A program made the translations under genes and the position numbers. A stretch of 64,000 nt of DNA from Delphinapterus leucas (taxonomy: Eukaryota > Chordata > Mammalia > Artiodactyla > Monodontidae). The notes beneath the pieces are model-generated. The model ran no database searches and had not been told where the DNA came from. It saw nothing but the letters and a program-made list of their open reading frames with translations. Below, piece after piece: positions 1 to 11,721 of the stretch. Numbering within the stretch: position 1 is the stretch's first letter; every line of letters starts with the position of its first letter. The DNA lies in NCBI RefSeq assembly GCF_002288925.2, contig NW_022098076.1:63419640-63483639 (forward strand), read 5' to 3'.

Positions 1-679
1 AAGCCTCAATTCCCCAGATCTGTGGGGCACCATCTCCTGTCTCCCTGGGACCTGAGCAGGAACACATCTGTGGCGAGAAAGTGGTAGACCCAGAAAACTT
101 AGCTGTGCAAGAGCGCTGAGAGCTCTTGTCTGCCCTCCCTCTCCCGGGCTCAGCCCTGGGGGCTCAGGGATGGCCCCAAGGATCTGGGGGACCAGTTGAA
201 ATTGTAGTGCTTCAGCAGAGCCCAGGTTCTTGAGAAAGACCCAGAGGCTCAGAGAAGACTCCAGACTCCAGAGCAGAGCAGAACTCTCAGCTCTATCTGC
301 TAACCAGCCTGACCTTAGGTGAATTTTGCAGTCCCGGGAAATCCAAGGCTTAGGAAGGTCACCCAGGTCTGGTTGAACTGAAGACTTCCAGTCTGGAATT
401 TCATCCAGGGCTAGAGAGGCTTTAGCTATCTCCTGGCAGTGGTAGCAGGGTGATAGTGTCTAGATTTCTTAGCTAAATTGCATCATCAACATACAGCTTC
501 TCTTTGCTGTTTCTTTCACACAGAAATCTAATCTTAAGAATCTCTGATCATTCTGTTCATGGTCTGTAGGAAAGCCAGCACTAGCCAGGAGGGAGAACCC
601 ATTGCGAGAAAACAAGTCAGTTCCAGGCAGCATTGTAAATGTGCAGGATTATGGTCCTTAATGAGAACGTAAGTGTCAG
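1..679. other. Unique sequence, nothing recognised
   Basis: No repeat family, exon-like frame or RNA gene was recognised here. The first 250 bases are rather GC-rich and contain no long open frame. Confidence 0.5.
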
Positions 680-840
680 CCAATGTGCTTTATATGCTGT
701 ATCTCTTTGAACACTTAAAGAGCTCCAGGAGGTCGGTACCATAATTATCCCCATTTTATAAATGAGGACTTAGGGGTTCAGAGAGGTTACAAAGGGTCAC
801 ACCGACGCTGGTGTGATTGAGTCTGGAATCAAACCCCATT
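680..840 (-). repeat. MIR SINE fragment, antisense
   Basis: The stretch reads as the reverse complement of the MIR core: a 'tatccccattttataaatgagg' like block is followed by the 'cagagaggtta' block and then the 'gtcacac' block, in the order expected for an antisense copy. MIR is an ancient tRNA-derived SINE shared by mammals. The copy is diverged, so its ends are approximate. Confidence 0.75.
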
Positions 841-1199
841 TTGTTTGATTTCAAAGCCTGTGCAACTTGGTGAGTTTCTAGTCTTCCCACTCTGACTGTC
901 TTCTCCTTCAGGTATCTTCTATTTCTTATCCTATCCTTTTCAAAACCTCCAACAGAAAAGGAATTTGCCATAGACATCTAAGTCTTTGTGTGAATTTAAA
1001 TCAACATGTCACAATTCCAAGGAGAAAGTCTCATTTTAAGATCCTACACCAATTCTAAAATAGAAGACTTTATTCCATTGAAGACATTAGGGCATTATCC
1101 AGTATTTTGGGAGCACTGCTCCTAAAACAATATAATTCTCACTCTAAGGCTGGCCTGGCTAATAATAATAGCAACAACAATTATAATAATGATGACTAC

Positions 1200-1400
1200 A
1201 GCAACCATCTGAATGGCATGTGCTGGGCTCTAGTGTGCCACGCCCTTTAGGTAAATCATTTCATTTAATCCTCACCATAAGCCTTACAGTGGGTGTAATT
1301 ATAATGATCAATTTATAAATGGAGAAACTGAGGCTCAGAGAGGTTAAGTAATTTGCTTAGCTCATGCAGCTAGTAAGGTTAAAGAGTTGGGATTTGACCC
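1200..1400 (-). repeat. MIR SINE fragment, antisense
   Basis: It contains the antisense MIR landmarks in order: a 'catttcatttaatcctcac' block, an 'aaatggagaaactgaggc' block, 'cagagaggttaagtaa', and an 'agctagtaagg' block. This is better preserved than the copy 500 bases upstream. Confidence 0.85.
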
Positions 1401-2718
1401 TCTGTGCATGTGTCTTCAGAGACTGGGGGTGGACTCGCTTTCTGTGCCATACTGGAGGAAGCTAAGCTTTGAGGGGACCCCTTTGAAACAGGTCAGAGGT
1501 CTTCCTTACCTTTCTTTCTTTCTGTATCTTATCCTGCCCTTCTTGCGCAAATGGCCATATACAGGAGATTAGGGGTCAGCAGAAGCTTTGACAGAGTTTC
1601 CATCTCATGGATTCTGTTTCTGGCATCCCAGTGCAAGGACTGCCGAGTCCTTTGATCACTTGAGCATTCGCTTTGCCAGCTTCTACACTGGTAATTCTAT
1701 ACCTTGTCTCAGTGGGGTGATGTTCCCAGGCTTCTTTTCTAGCTACATGGCTGATTCATTCTAAGTGACTTTTCTGAGGAGAAATTAGCTTAAGGGTTGT
1801 CTTTTGCATATGCTCAACTAAATGACCCCAAAATGGAGTTGAAACAGTTCATGGTTCTGGGAATTTTATAGGGATTTTATAGGGTAATCAGTCTTCCCTG
1901 ACCTAAGGGGCTTCCCTTAGGTCAAGCCCCCAAGACCAATACTCAAAATACACTTAAAATAATTATTCATGCACTCCTGGAAGGAATCGAAGTTTGTAAA
2001 ATATAAGAGAAGGCTGAAGACAATGCTTAGTATTTCACTGCCTCTTGTGATGTTCCCTGTGTGTTCTGTTGAAAGGCACAAGAGAAAGTCCATTTGCCGT
2101 ACTTCTCATAGTCTCTACATTTGATTCTATATGTTCATTTCTGCTGTAGAAGACAAGAAAGCAAATGGGAAGCATAAAGCTCACAAGAAATACTGAATAT
2201 GCATAGAAAGTAAGCTAGCAACTTACGAGATGTTGGTGGAACTCCTAGGATGTTATATACACATGATGAGTAAGGAAACAGTTTGTGAGACAAGCAGAAT
2301 TCACAAGATGTGTCACATACAGATAGTAAGCTAGCAGTCTTTAAAACATGTTAAAGAAAGATAGAATAAATAAAATATCTATGGGAAAAGACAAGCTTGT
2401 TGCTTATAGATAGAAGGGGATGAAGAGGTCGGGTCATGATCATGCCACCTCTGGGCAGACAGCTATGTCATCCCCAATTTGGCCACCCATTGGTGATACC
2501 CATCCTGGTCCCACATGTCCTCTGCCCAAGAAATGAACATAAACCCCAGAGCTTCTCAGCAGTTATTGGGAAGCTATAGCTGTAGCCAGGTGAACTTGCC
2601 CCTGTGTTTCTCTGAGATAGTAAGTGTGTGTCACCAGCTAGGGGCACCTTCTGTGTATGGTTCCCCTTGCTGCGTCCGAATCTCTGGTCCTCATAATCAC
2701 ACCATCCATGGGGAAGTC
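1401..2718. other. Unique sequence with a weak internal repeat
   Basis: No family was recognised. Two segments about 110 bases apart (near 2190-2222 and 2290-2332) share a 'cacaaga' word followed by 'agtaagctagca', which suggests an old internal duplication or a degraded LTR. This is weak, and no coding frame stands out. Confidence 0.4.
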
Positions 2719-2744
2719 TGGAAAGAGAGAGAGAGAGAGGAGAT
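2719..2744 (+). repeat. (GA)n simple repeat
   Basis: A short run of GA dinucleotides lies in otherwise unique sequence. Confidence 0.9.
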
Positions 2745-4700
2745 ATGAGTGTGGTCCTTCCATTAACTTGCACCTTTCTCTAAGTGTATTCACTTACCCC
2801 GTCTCTTTCCCTTTGCTTCTAATGGTGTATTTTAATTGGTTTACTAAAACACACAATATGAGCATATTCTGTTTTGAGTCTTTGCGCCTTTCTGTTCTGT
2901 GGCTTCAGGCATGATTTACTTGGGACTGTTCTCAGAGACTCCCTTTGCATCAAGGTGAATTCTCACATGACATTCATGTTAGACTGTTTCCATTTGGATC
3001 TATTCACTTGTATTGTCTGTTTCCTTGGGTAAGACTCCGACAGTGGATACTTTAACTCCCTCAGAGGACCTAGGAAAGAGCTGTGCCAACAGGGTTTGGA
3101 ATGGAGGCAAAACCAATTCTGGAGAGTTCCAATGTGTGCTGAAAAAGATAGCAATCAAATAAATGTGTTATATCACATGCTGAATATGGTCTCAGGCCCT
3201 CTGCCAGGTAGTCAGCGAACATTTTTTATAGTTTGATTTTTTTCCTTTAGGAAAATTACTGAAGTTCTGAATCAACCAAAGCAGCACAAGAAGGACAGCA
3301 TCATTCATTCAGAACACAGGTGGGAGAACAATGGTTTGTAAAAATGGGTCCATAAATAATGAATGATTTTAGTAACTGAGTGACTTGGATGCTCACATTG
3401 AGTGACCGTCTCAATACATTATTTATGCCTTTGGTGTTTTTTTCTAATGTAACATATTTTTTTCCTCTGGTCACAGTATTTTCTTCTCCACTTACTGTGT
3501 TTTAAACCACGCACTTCTTGCCACTATCAGTCACATAGCTCTAAAGTGAAGTATAGATTATAAAAGGAAACGCTTCCCACACATTTATGAAATGGTTTCC
3601 AGCTGGTCTTAAAATTGTCTTCGATTCCCTCTGGATGTAAGAGTTTATCTGCTAATGCTTAGCATTCAGGAGTTTCCCTGCTCAGTTTCAAAAGCGGGAG
3701 CATGGAGATAAAGTCAGTGTTTTAAAATATTAGTATTTGAGAAACATAAAATTGGGTGAAATAAATATTGCACATGTATAAGAAGAAAGTTTCAATCATT
3801 ATGTAGTGAAATTATACCTACCCCCCAAAAAAACAAATATAAAATAACAACAACAAAATTCTCACTATGTCAGAGGATACAAGGCTTGGCCACTTTTGAT
3901 CAGGAGGAATGAAGTTGTGTACCAGGAGGGTTAAGGTTTAGGTGTGTGTGATGAAATCCCAAGTGGTATGTCAATTCCTGCAGAGGACCTCAGGTCACTG
4001 GGTGGCATCCCTGTGGGAGATTATTTGGCAAAGAGAAAAGGACCTAGGCCCACACCAGATGCACCACTGTGTTAGTGGCTCTGAAGGCTTTCTGTGTAGC
4101 TAACTGGCCTTGGAGATGACTCCTTGCAGCTTTGCTAATAGGAAGGGAGCTAGGGAGTCCCTACTTCCAGGCAACTTTAAGGAACAGGAACAGGGAGATC
4201 TCTGTGCCTGAATATATAGGGTTAGATAGATATTCCTTTTCCTTCTTCTTACACATCTGGCTCTTGCTGCCTAGGTTTGTATAGTCACAGCATTCATTTA
4301 AGTCCAACTTTGGACTTCAACGAGACAAAGAGTGGCATCTACCCAAGACATAGTGGAGAAATCGCCCTCAAAATGATAAAGCATTGAGGTGTAAAGTAAC
4401 AAAGTCCAGAGAAACTCTCCAAGCTATAACTTTGCTTCTAAAAGTCCTCTGACTTGGATGCATCCTTCAATCAAAGTTCTATTTTTCCTTCATTTTAGCT
4501 ATCTCTGGCTAAAATGGGTGGGGTGAGCCTCCTCTGTTTTCTATTAAGGGGCAAAGCAGCAAGATTTATGTCAGGAAGTCTTGCTGGAAAGAACGGAGTG
4601 GGCTCCCAGAGCCACCCAGTTCCATAGTAATAATATTTGAATTGAAAATCAGGGTAGCACTTCCCAAACAGGATTCCCCAGAACACTACTTTCTTGAAAT
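2745..4700. other. Unique sequence, nothing recognised
   Basis: No transposable element, RNA gene or convincing coding frame was recognised. The interval includes a short A-rich CAA-containing run near 3824-3860. Confidence 0.4.
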
Positions 4701-4702
4701 GA

Positions 4703-5040
4703 TGATTTTTTAATTTATTTTTTTAATTTTTAAAATGTTAATACAGTTCAAATCAGCGTGCCTGGTTCATTTCAGCTCCTTCACTGGCAAACCTGGGGGC
4801 AGGGGCTGCTTCAGCTTCTCTGCCTTCTTTTTGTCTGTGATGACCAAGGTGTAAAGTTATCTGCTGCATCGAAGTTTAAACCTCACATTATCCTTATTTT
4901 TCTTGGCGTCACTTGGTGTCCTTTTGCCTGGCTGTAAGCAGAAAGTCCTGATTTCTACAGTTTTGCGAGGCATGATGACGTGGATCGGAGAGCACGGCCG
5001 GAACAGCGAGCGGCAAGAAGCTGAACTGCTGAATTTTGTT
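4703..5040 (-). pseudogene. RPL38: Processed pseudogene of ribosomal protein L38
   Basis: Read on the minus strand, an ATG at 4973-4971 begins MPRKTVEIRTF and leads into KKNKDNVRFKLRCSR. This closely matches the start and middle of eL38, the small (70-residue) protein of the large ribosomal subunit. The next codon, Tyr in the parent, is TAA, so the frame stops at about residue 38. Beyond it the sequence still reads LYTLVITDKKKAEKLKQ, then a proline-glycine stretch and VKELK with its stop at 4769-4767. The span is about two codons short of the parent, which implies small indels in the part after the start. There are no introns, and an A/T-rich degraded tail lies beyond the stop at about 4703-4740, so it is a retrotransposed mRNA copy. 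Upstream minus-strand sequence to about 5040 may be the 5' UTR. It is dead as a protein gene. The family call is firm; the ends are approximate. Confidence 0.85.
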
Positions 5041-5071
5041 TTGTTTTGTATTTTTAACCACTGTTTACGGT

Positions 5072-5095
5072 AAAAAAAAAAAAAAAAAAAAAAAA
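5072..5095 (+). repeat. Poly(A) run
   Basis: About two dozen uninterrupted A residues lie on the plus strand just beyond the 5' side of the RPL38 pseudogene. It is on the wrong side and strand to be that pseudogene's tail and is not explained by a recognised element. Confidence 0.85.
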
Positions 5096-5990
5096 GTGTG
5101 GAAATCCTAGGTTGAATACATTTCAAGGAATTATTTTTTCTGCAAGGCATTAAACATATTTAATGTGTTAATAGGAATTGCATGTCTTGGAATTAATGGT
5201 TCACAGAACACAGTTTGCAAACACTGAACAAGGGAGAAGACCGGGGGAGAAGTGGTCCAGGCTAGGTTGCATGACTGTGGGGGGCAGGGGCTTCTTGATT
5301 GCTAGTGGTTGAGCAGTGCCCTTGGGTACCCCCAGTTGTGCCTGGGGTATAGATGAAGAAGGCAGGAAAGGAAGCAGGATAAAACAGAGACAGCGAGGTG
5401 GTAAGGTGATGCTGGTTGACCTAGATTTCCAAACTCTGTGGGTGGATCGGGGGACCTTTTGGGTAAGAAACATTCTCACTACTCTTGCTAGGGAGCAAAA
5501 CCGACATGCTCTCTCCCAGGGAGAGTGGTATGGAATGGTACAGCTCTCTGTGTTTTCATCAGATTCAGGTTCCTTCTCCAAGTCAGTCGTTCTTTCTCCA
5601 GTTATAGTATTATAAAAATGTATATATTATAGAATTGCCATATTTTATTTTGGCTCCTAATTTAAGTTATTTCAAGAATAGTACATACAGTCCTGGGTAC
5701 TTGGATGTAAAATCTATGGCCTAAGTCCACTGAGAATCTCTCTGTTGGGGTTCTAACATTGCCACCCATGCGGCATCCCTTTCAACATGACCTCAGGGAG
5801 ACAGTTCTGCATTGGGTTTCTGAGATGAATGCACATGCACATTTGATCTATTGCATTACCTCCCAGACTAAACTCGCTATCCTGCTGCCAGTCACTACAA
5901 CGTTTTCAAATATGAGTCAAGTGTGCGTTAGGAGCCGGTGCCTTGTACTCCGAACTTCAGGGAGCACAAACCAACCTTTTAATTTTTATT
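5096..5990. other. Unique sequence, nothing recognised
   Basis: Two overlapping frames of 99 and 126 codons lie on opposite strands near 5200-5615. Neither resembles a known protein and both look like chance frames. Confidence 0.45.
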
Positions 5991-5991
5991 A

Positions 5992-6400
5992 TTTTTTTCA
6001 ATTTTATTACCTCTTATTTTCTTCCAGTTTCTTTGAGATATAATTGACATACAGTTCTGTATAAGTTTAAGGTGTACAGCATAATAATTTGAATTATATA
6101 CATCATGGTATGATTACAATAAGTTTAGTGAACACAATCATCTCATAGAGAAACAAAATTAAAGAAATAGAAAAAAATTTTTCCTGGCGTTGAGAAATCT
6201 TAGGATTTATTCTCTTAACAAATTTCATATGTAACACACAGCAGTGTTAACTGTGTATATCATGTTGTACATTACATCCCTAGTGCTTATTTATCTTATA
6301 ACTGGAAGTTTATACTTTTTGACTGCCTTCATGCAGTTCCCTCTCCCCCAACTCCCACCTCTGGTAACCACAAATCTGTTCTTTTTCTATGAGTTTGTTT
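5992..6400 (-). repeat. L1 3' UTR fragment (older L1M type), antisense
   Basis: It begins with the antisense L1 3' terminus ('ttgagatataattgacatac', 'gtataagtttaaggtgtac') and continues through the antisense 3' UTR to a 'ctcccacctctggtaaccac' block. This pattern is typical of old L1M-type 3' UTRs. No ORF2 is attached. A second, similar fragment follows directly in the same orientation. Confidence 0.75.
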
Positions 6401-6403
6401 GTT

Positions 6404-6710
6404 TGTTTTTGAAGTATAATTGACCTACAACACTATGCTAGTTCCTCTTATATGACATAACAATTTGATGTCTCTGTACATTTCAAAATGATCAATCATG
6501 ATAAGTCTAGTTACAACCTGTCATCATACAAATATGTTACATAATTATTGACTATATTCCCCACACTGTACTTTTCATACCTGTGACTCATTTATATTGA
6601 ACTGGAAGTTTGTACCTCTTATCTCCCTCATTTATTTCTCTCCTTTCTCCATTCCCCTCCCCTCTGGCAACCATCTGTTTGACTCTATCTGTTTTGTTAT
6701 GTTTCATGAA
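6404..6710 (-). repeat. Second L1 3' UTR fragment, antisense
   Basis: It repeats the same landmarks as the preceding fragment: a 'gaagtataattgacctaca' start, a 'tgaactggaagtttgtacc' block and a 'ctctggcaaccatctgt' block. The two were probably separate insertions or a tandem duplication. It ends where a sense-strand L1 ORF2 begins. Confidence 0.7.
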
Positions 6711-6711
6711 A

Positions 6712-8638
6712 AGCTAAAAGCATTTCCCCTAAGATCAGCAACAAGACAAGGATGCCCACTCTCATCACTTTTATTCAACACAGTATCAGAGTCCTTCCTA
6801 GCCACAGTAATTAGACAAGAAAAACAAATAAAAGGAATCCAAATTGCAAAGGAAGAAGTAAAACTGTTACTGTTTGCAGATGACATGATATTACACATAG
6901 GAAATCCTAAAGATGCCACCAAAAACTACTAGAACTCATCAAAGAATTTGGTAAAGTTGTAGGATACAAAATTAATATACAGAAACCTAACAATGCTAAC
7001 AATGAACTATCAGAAAGAGGAATGAACAAAACAATCACATTGACAATTGCATCACAAATAACAAAATACCTAGGAATAAATCTAACTGAGGGGGTAAAAG
7101 ACCTGTACTTGGAAAACTATAAGACACTGATGAAAGAAATTGAAGACAACACAAACAGATGGAGAGATATGCTGTGCTTATGGACTGGAAGAATTAATAT
7201 TAACTGATGTTGTTAAAATGACCATGCTACCCAAGGCAATCTACAGATTCAATGCAATCCTTATAAAATACCAAGAGCTTTTTTCATAGAAGTAGAATAA
7301 TTTAAAAAATTTGTATGGAAATGTAAAAGACACTGAATAGCCAAAACAATCTTGAGAAAGAAGAACAAAGCTGAAGGAATCATATTCCCTGACTTCAGAC
7401 TATACTACAAAGCTATAGTAATCAAAACAGTATGGTACCAGCACAGAAACAGACACATAGCTCAATGGAACAGAATAGAAAGCCCAGAGATGAACCTACA
7501 AATTGCCTATGGGCAATTATTCTATGACAAAGGCAGCAAGTATATAAAATGGGGAAAACACAGCCTTTTCAATAAATGGTATTTGGAAACTGGACAGCTA
7601 CATGCAAAAGAATCAAACAGGACTAGTTTCTCACACCACATACAAAAATAAACTCAAAATAGATTAAAGACCTAAGTGTAATACCTGAAACCATATAACT
7701 TCTAGAAGAAAACATAGGCAGTATGCTCTTTGACATGGGCCTTAGCAATATTTTTTTGGATATGTTTCCTCAGGCAAAGGAAACAAAAACAAAAATAAAC
7801 AAACAGCACTACATCAAACTAAAAAGCTTTTGCACAGTGAAGGAAATTATCAACAAAATGAAGAGGCTGCCTACTGAATGGGGGAAGACATTTGCAAATG
7901 ATGTATTTGATGAGGGGTTAATATCCAAAATATACTAAAAACTCATACAACTCAACATCAAAAAACCCCCAAACAACCCAGCTGAAAAAAGAGCAGAGGA
8001 TCTGAATAGACATTTTTCCAAAGAAGACATACAGGTGGACAACAGGCACATGAAAAGATGTTCAACATCACTAATAATCAAGGAAATGCAAATCAAAACC
8101 ACAATGAGCTATCACCTCACACCTCTCAGAATGGCTATGATCAAAAAGACAGCATATAACAAGTGTTGGTGAGAATGTGGAGAAAAGGAAACTCTTGTGC
8201 ACTGCTTGTGGGAATGTAAATTGATGTACTCACTATGGAAAACAGTATGGAGATTCCTCAAAAAATGAAAAATAGGACTACTATACAATCCAGCAACTCC
8301 ACTCCTGGGTATTTATCTGAAGAAAATGAAAACATGAATTAGAAAAGATGTATGCACCCCTATGTTCATTGTAGCATTATTTACAATAGCTGATACATAG
8401 AAGCAACCTAAGTGCCTATCAATGGATGAATGAATGAAGAAGATGTAGTATATGTATGCAGTGGAATATTACTACCCATAAAAAAGAGTAAAATCTTGCC
8501 ATTTGCAACAACATGGATGGACCTAGAGAGTATTATGCTAAGTGAAATAAGTCAGACAGAGTAAGACAAATAATGTATGGTTTTAATTATATGTGGAATA
8601 TAAAAAATAAGACAAATGAACAAACATAGCTAAACATA
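6712..8638 (+). mobile_element. L1 ORF2 and 3' UTR fragment, sense, decayed
   Basis: This is a 5'-truncated L1 that begins inside the reverse-transcriptase domain. Frame fragments read [18 protein letters not shown], and then the catalytic FADDM box near 6880. Further on are the ORF2 C-terminal region and the typical 'ggaatattac' and 'aagtgaaataagtcagac' 3' segments. Many stops and frameshifts break the frame, for example just after the FADDM region and at 7205, so it encodes nothing functional. Divergence is greater than in the L1 at 28.6 kb, so it is older. A CHR-2 SINE was inserted at or in its A-rich end. Confidence 0.85.
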
Positions 8639-8654
8639 CCAAGCTTTTTATTTT

Positions 8655-8864
8655 ATTTTATTTTATTTTTTTTGCGGTACTCAGGCCTCTCACTGTTGTG
8701 GCCTTTCCCGTTGCGGAGCACAGGCTCCGGACGCGCAGGCTCAGCGGCCATGGCTCACGTGCCCAGCCGCTCCGTGGCATGTGGGATCCTCCCAGACCGG
8801 GGCACGAACCCGTGTGCCCTGCATCGGCAGGCAGACGCTCAACCACTGCGCCACCAGGGAAGCC
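8655..8864 (-). mobile_element. CHR-2-like tRNA-derived SINE
   Basis: On the minus strand it starts with the tRNA-like head (GGCTTCCCTGG, A box, B box) and ends with the GCGGTACTC-type motif and an A-rich tail, seen here as a TTTTA-repeat run. It is flanked by near-identical 16-base copies of CCAAGCTTTTTATTTT at 8639-8654 and 8865-8880, a target-site duplication. The element is non-autonomous and uses L1 machinery. Confidence 0.93.
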
Positions 8865-8880
8865 CCAAGCTTTTTATTTT

Positions 8881-9569
8881 TATTTTTTAAAAAATAATGA
8901 TTTAGAAAAGGAAGATGGGAGAATGGGGGTGCCACAACAATGTTCCAGAGAAGCAGGGGTACAGGTCAGTCCATTCCACTTTCTCTGTCTGAGGTAGGGT
9001 CTCTAAGACCCAGATGAAAGGGGAGAAGGTAGCTATATGGACTGAATTTGCTTCTGGACATTTTCTAGAACCTGTCTGGTAGTCCTTGGTTAATTCAGCT
9101 GAGTGCCACACTTCATCAGGGTTAGGGATCCAGACCCTTGTGTACTGAATAAGGGATGGCCTCTGAGAGCAGTTCTCAACCAGAGCATCCATCACTACAA
9201 TTGTCCCGGAGCCCCACTCCTTCCATACCATGCTTTTAAAATGGTCCCTTTGAATACCCCTCTGGGGTTTGAGGTGAAGGGGAAGCACCACCTCCTCCTT
9301 TGGGGTGGAAGAGGGACCCACAGCACAATTTCCTCCCCAAGATGGTCTTTCCCCAAACCCTCCTTCTCCCCACTCTCTCTCAGCCCTTTAACATCTCCAA
9401 TGTGAGTCAAGAATTTAAGAGTTATGTAACCAGTTTTTACTTAAATCCTTAAAAATAATTTGCATATGGACTCATACTTCCTTTGGAATGCAGCAACACT
9501 TGTATCTTTGTGCCTCAGTTGAAGCTTCAGTTTTAATTCCTGTTACAAAGATGCTTGTATGTATATCTT
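8881..9569. other. Unique sequence, nothing recognised
   Basis: No repeat or gene was recognised. Overlapping frames of 100 and 139 codons on opposite strands near 8902-9405 show no similarity to a family I know. Confidence 0.45.
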
Positions 9570-9580
9570 TCAATTTCTCT

Positions 9581-10166
9581 CTTTCTTTTTTTAAAAATAT
9601 TTTGGGAGAGTTATTTTCTCTCTCTCTTTTTAAAATAAATTTACTTATTTATTTTGGGGCTTCATTGGGTCTTCGTTGCTGTGTGTGGGCTTTCTCTAGT
9701 TGTGGCGAGTGGGGGCTACTCTTTGTTGTGGTGCACAGGCTTCTCATTGAGGTGGCTTCTTTTGTTGTGGAGCATGGGCTCTAGGCCCACAGGCTTCAGT
9801 AGTTGTGGCACGCAGGCTCAGTAGTTGTGGTGCACAGGCTTTGTTACTCAGTGGCATGTGGGATCTTCCCAGACCAGGGCTCGAACCCGTGTCCCCTGCA
9901 TTGGGAGGCAGGTTCTTTTTTTTTTTTTTTTGCGGTCCGCGGGCCTCTCACTGCTGTGGCCTCTCCCGTTGCGGAGCACAGGCTCCAGACGCACAGGTTC
10001 AGCGGCCATGGCCCATGGGCCCAGCCACTCCGCGGCATGTGGGATCTTCCCGGACCGGGGCACGAACCCCTGTCCCCTGCATCGGCAGGCGGACTCTCAA
10101 CCACTGTGCCACCAGGGAAGCCCGATGCAGGCAGATTCTTAACCACTGCACCACGAGGGAAGTCCC
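9581..10166 (-). mobile_element. CHR-1-like long SINE, split by a CHR-2
   Basis: The minus strand shows the tRNA-like head at the 10166 end, then the long body with repeated 'cactgagcctgcg' and 'agtagttgtgg' type blocks, ending in an A/T-rich tail. An exact 11-base duplication TCAATTTCTCT lies at 9570-9580 and 10167-10177. A CHR-2 SINE interrupts it at about 9918-10128, so the CHR-1-like copy came first. Confidence 0.9.
9918..10128 (-). mobile_element. CHR-2-like SINE nested in the CHR-1-like SINE
   Basis: A complete short-type SINE with a poly(T) on the left and head motifs on the right. The host sequence is duplicated around it as AGGCAGGTTCTT (9906-9917) and AGGCAGATTCTT (10129-10140), one mismatch in 12 bases. 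Host and guest share their orientation. Confidence 0.92.
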
Positions 10167-10177
10167 TCAATTTCTCT

Positions 10178-10558
10178 TAAATGGTAATTTACCCTAGGAT
10201 GGTTCTCCAGAAGGGAAATCATTGGTTCAAAGGATTTGGAAAGAGTATTTTCATTCTAAACATGTGGTTGTTTTTCTCAACCTTGAGACTGAAGGGGAAT
10301 TACTAGGTTGACTCAGGGGGTGAAACAGGTTGTTATATGTAAGATAGACCCTGTGTTAAGTGGTGCCAGGGTGCGTACTGGAATTTTCCTAAGAACCTAT
10401 AATTTACTTACCTGTGTAGTGCCAATAGTTTGAGGTTCTTCACACCACATTTCTTCTAAGCAACTCCCAGTGCAGGAACAGTTCCAAATGCACAGGCCCA
10501 TGTTTGCAATGGAAATAGGAGAATCTTAGATGTCAATGATGAGTGGAGATTTAAATAA
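10178..10558. other. Unique sequence, nothing recognised
   Basis: Nothing was recognised between the SINE and the next MIR. Confidence 0.45.
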
Positions 10559-10559
10559 T

Positions 10560-10800
10560 GATAATTATATTTATATAGCACTGAGCATTTGCCAGGTCCT
10601 GTCTTAGCTACATTAACATATATTAATTTCTTTAGACCTCACATCAACTCTATGAAGAGACACTATTATTATTCCCATTTCAAAGAAGAAGAGGCTGAGA
10701 TAAAGAGGGGTTACATAACTGACTCAGCTAGTAAGTGGCACAGCTGAAAGGTGTGCATGCCATCGGCTGCACAGTGTGTCTAACCATTGCACTGAACTGC
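10560..10800 (-). repeat. MIR SINE fragment, antisense
   Basis: Antisense MIR landmarks are present in order: 'gcactgagcatttgccagg', a 'tattattattcccatttca' block, 'gaggctgagataaagaggggttacataac', and 'agctagtaagtggcacagct'. It covers most of the family length. Confidence 0.85.
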
Positions 10801-11094
10801 CTCTTAAACTAAACAAAGCGCTATCTGTTGCAATGGTCCTCAGAGGTTTTATCACACTCCCGTGAAGAAGATTGGAAACATTCTCAGAACTAACCTGGTT
10901 TCCAGGGGTGACAGGCCTGAATGTGCAAAAAGAGGATGGTAGTTGGGTTGGGTGGGTACTTGGTGGTATCTGGCTTTGTTTCTCTTCCCTTTGATGGTGA
11001 AGTAGGGCCCACAGCACAGTTGAGCTTGGTGCATAATAGATGCTCAGTCAAGGGTCATTGTATGACTGGATGAATGATACAGTCCACATAGACA

Positions 11095-11285
11095 ATGACA
11101 CAAATGCCTGCTCTCTGCATTTATGTCTTCTATCTCATTATTATCTCTGATTGTCATAGCAATATAAACTAGATATGATTGCCCCTGTATTATAAGTGAT
11201 GAGAAAGCTCAAGTTTAGAGTAATTAAGGGAGTTATTTTGTCTAAGGCCATGCAGCTAGTCAACCACAGATGCAGGTTCCAGACC
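11095..11285 (-). repeat. MIR SINE fragment, antisense, diverged
   Basis: The order of 'tctcattattatctctg', 'gattgcccctgtattataagtgatgag', 'taattaagggag' and 'gccatgcagctagt' fits an antisense MIR with many substitutions. Confidence 0.6.
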
Positions 11286-11721
11286 ACATCAGTCACCTCT
11301 TTCATTCACTTAATGTTTGCCACTTATGTCCTATGACCTGTTACAAGAGTAATATTAAGTATTAGCTTACGTCTGTCCCCTTAAGATAGTCCATTGAGAA
11401 GACCCAACTAGTTTATCCCCATTTGGATTCCTCAAACTCAGTCTTGCTAGTAAAATATTTCCTTTTGTCTCCAAACTGATTGTTCATATCCTTTTCATTA
11501 AAATTAAACCAGAATAACTTCTCAGTAATTCAGAACACAATTGGCTTTGTTAGAAAATCCCTAATTGCATTTTTCTCAGATGACATCTTTTTGAATTAAT
11601 TATTCCATTCTCTTATATCCTTTTTCTGCACACAAGCCCAGGAGCTCTGTGGGCAACCTGGGAAGACCTTTCTTCATATGTCTTTTGAGGATGAGGATGT
11701 CCTACCTCCAGTATTACAAGA

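Noticed and set aside
8642..8660. TTTTA repeats as a CRISPR-like or satellite array
   Set aside because: They are the A-rich tail of a SINE read on the other strand. No spaced repeat array of any kind was found in the window.
9803..10197. Several overlapping frames of 98-130 codons
   Set aside because: They are translations of CHR-1-like and CHR-2 SINE sequence. The same Arg/Pro/Cys-rich peptides recur at every SINE in the window.
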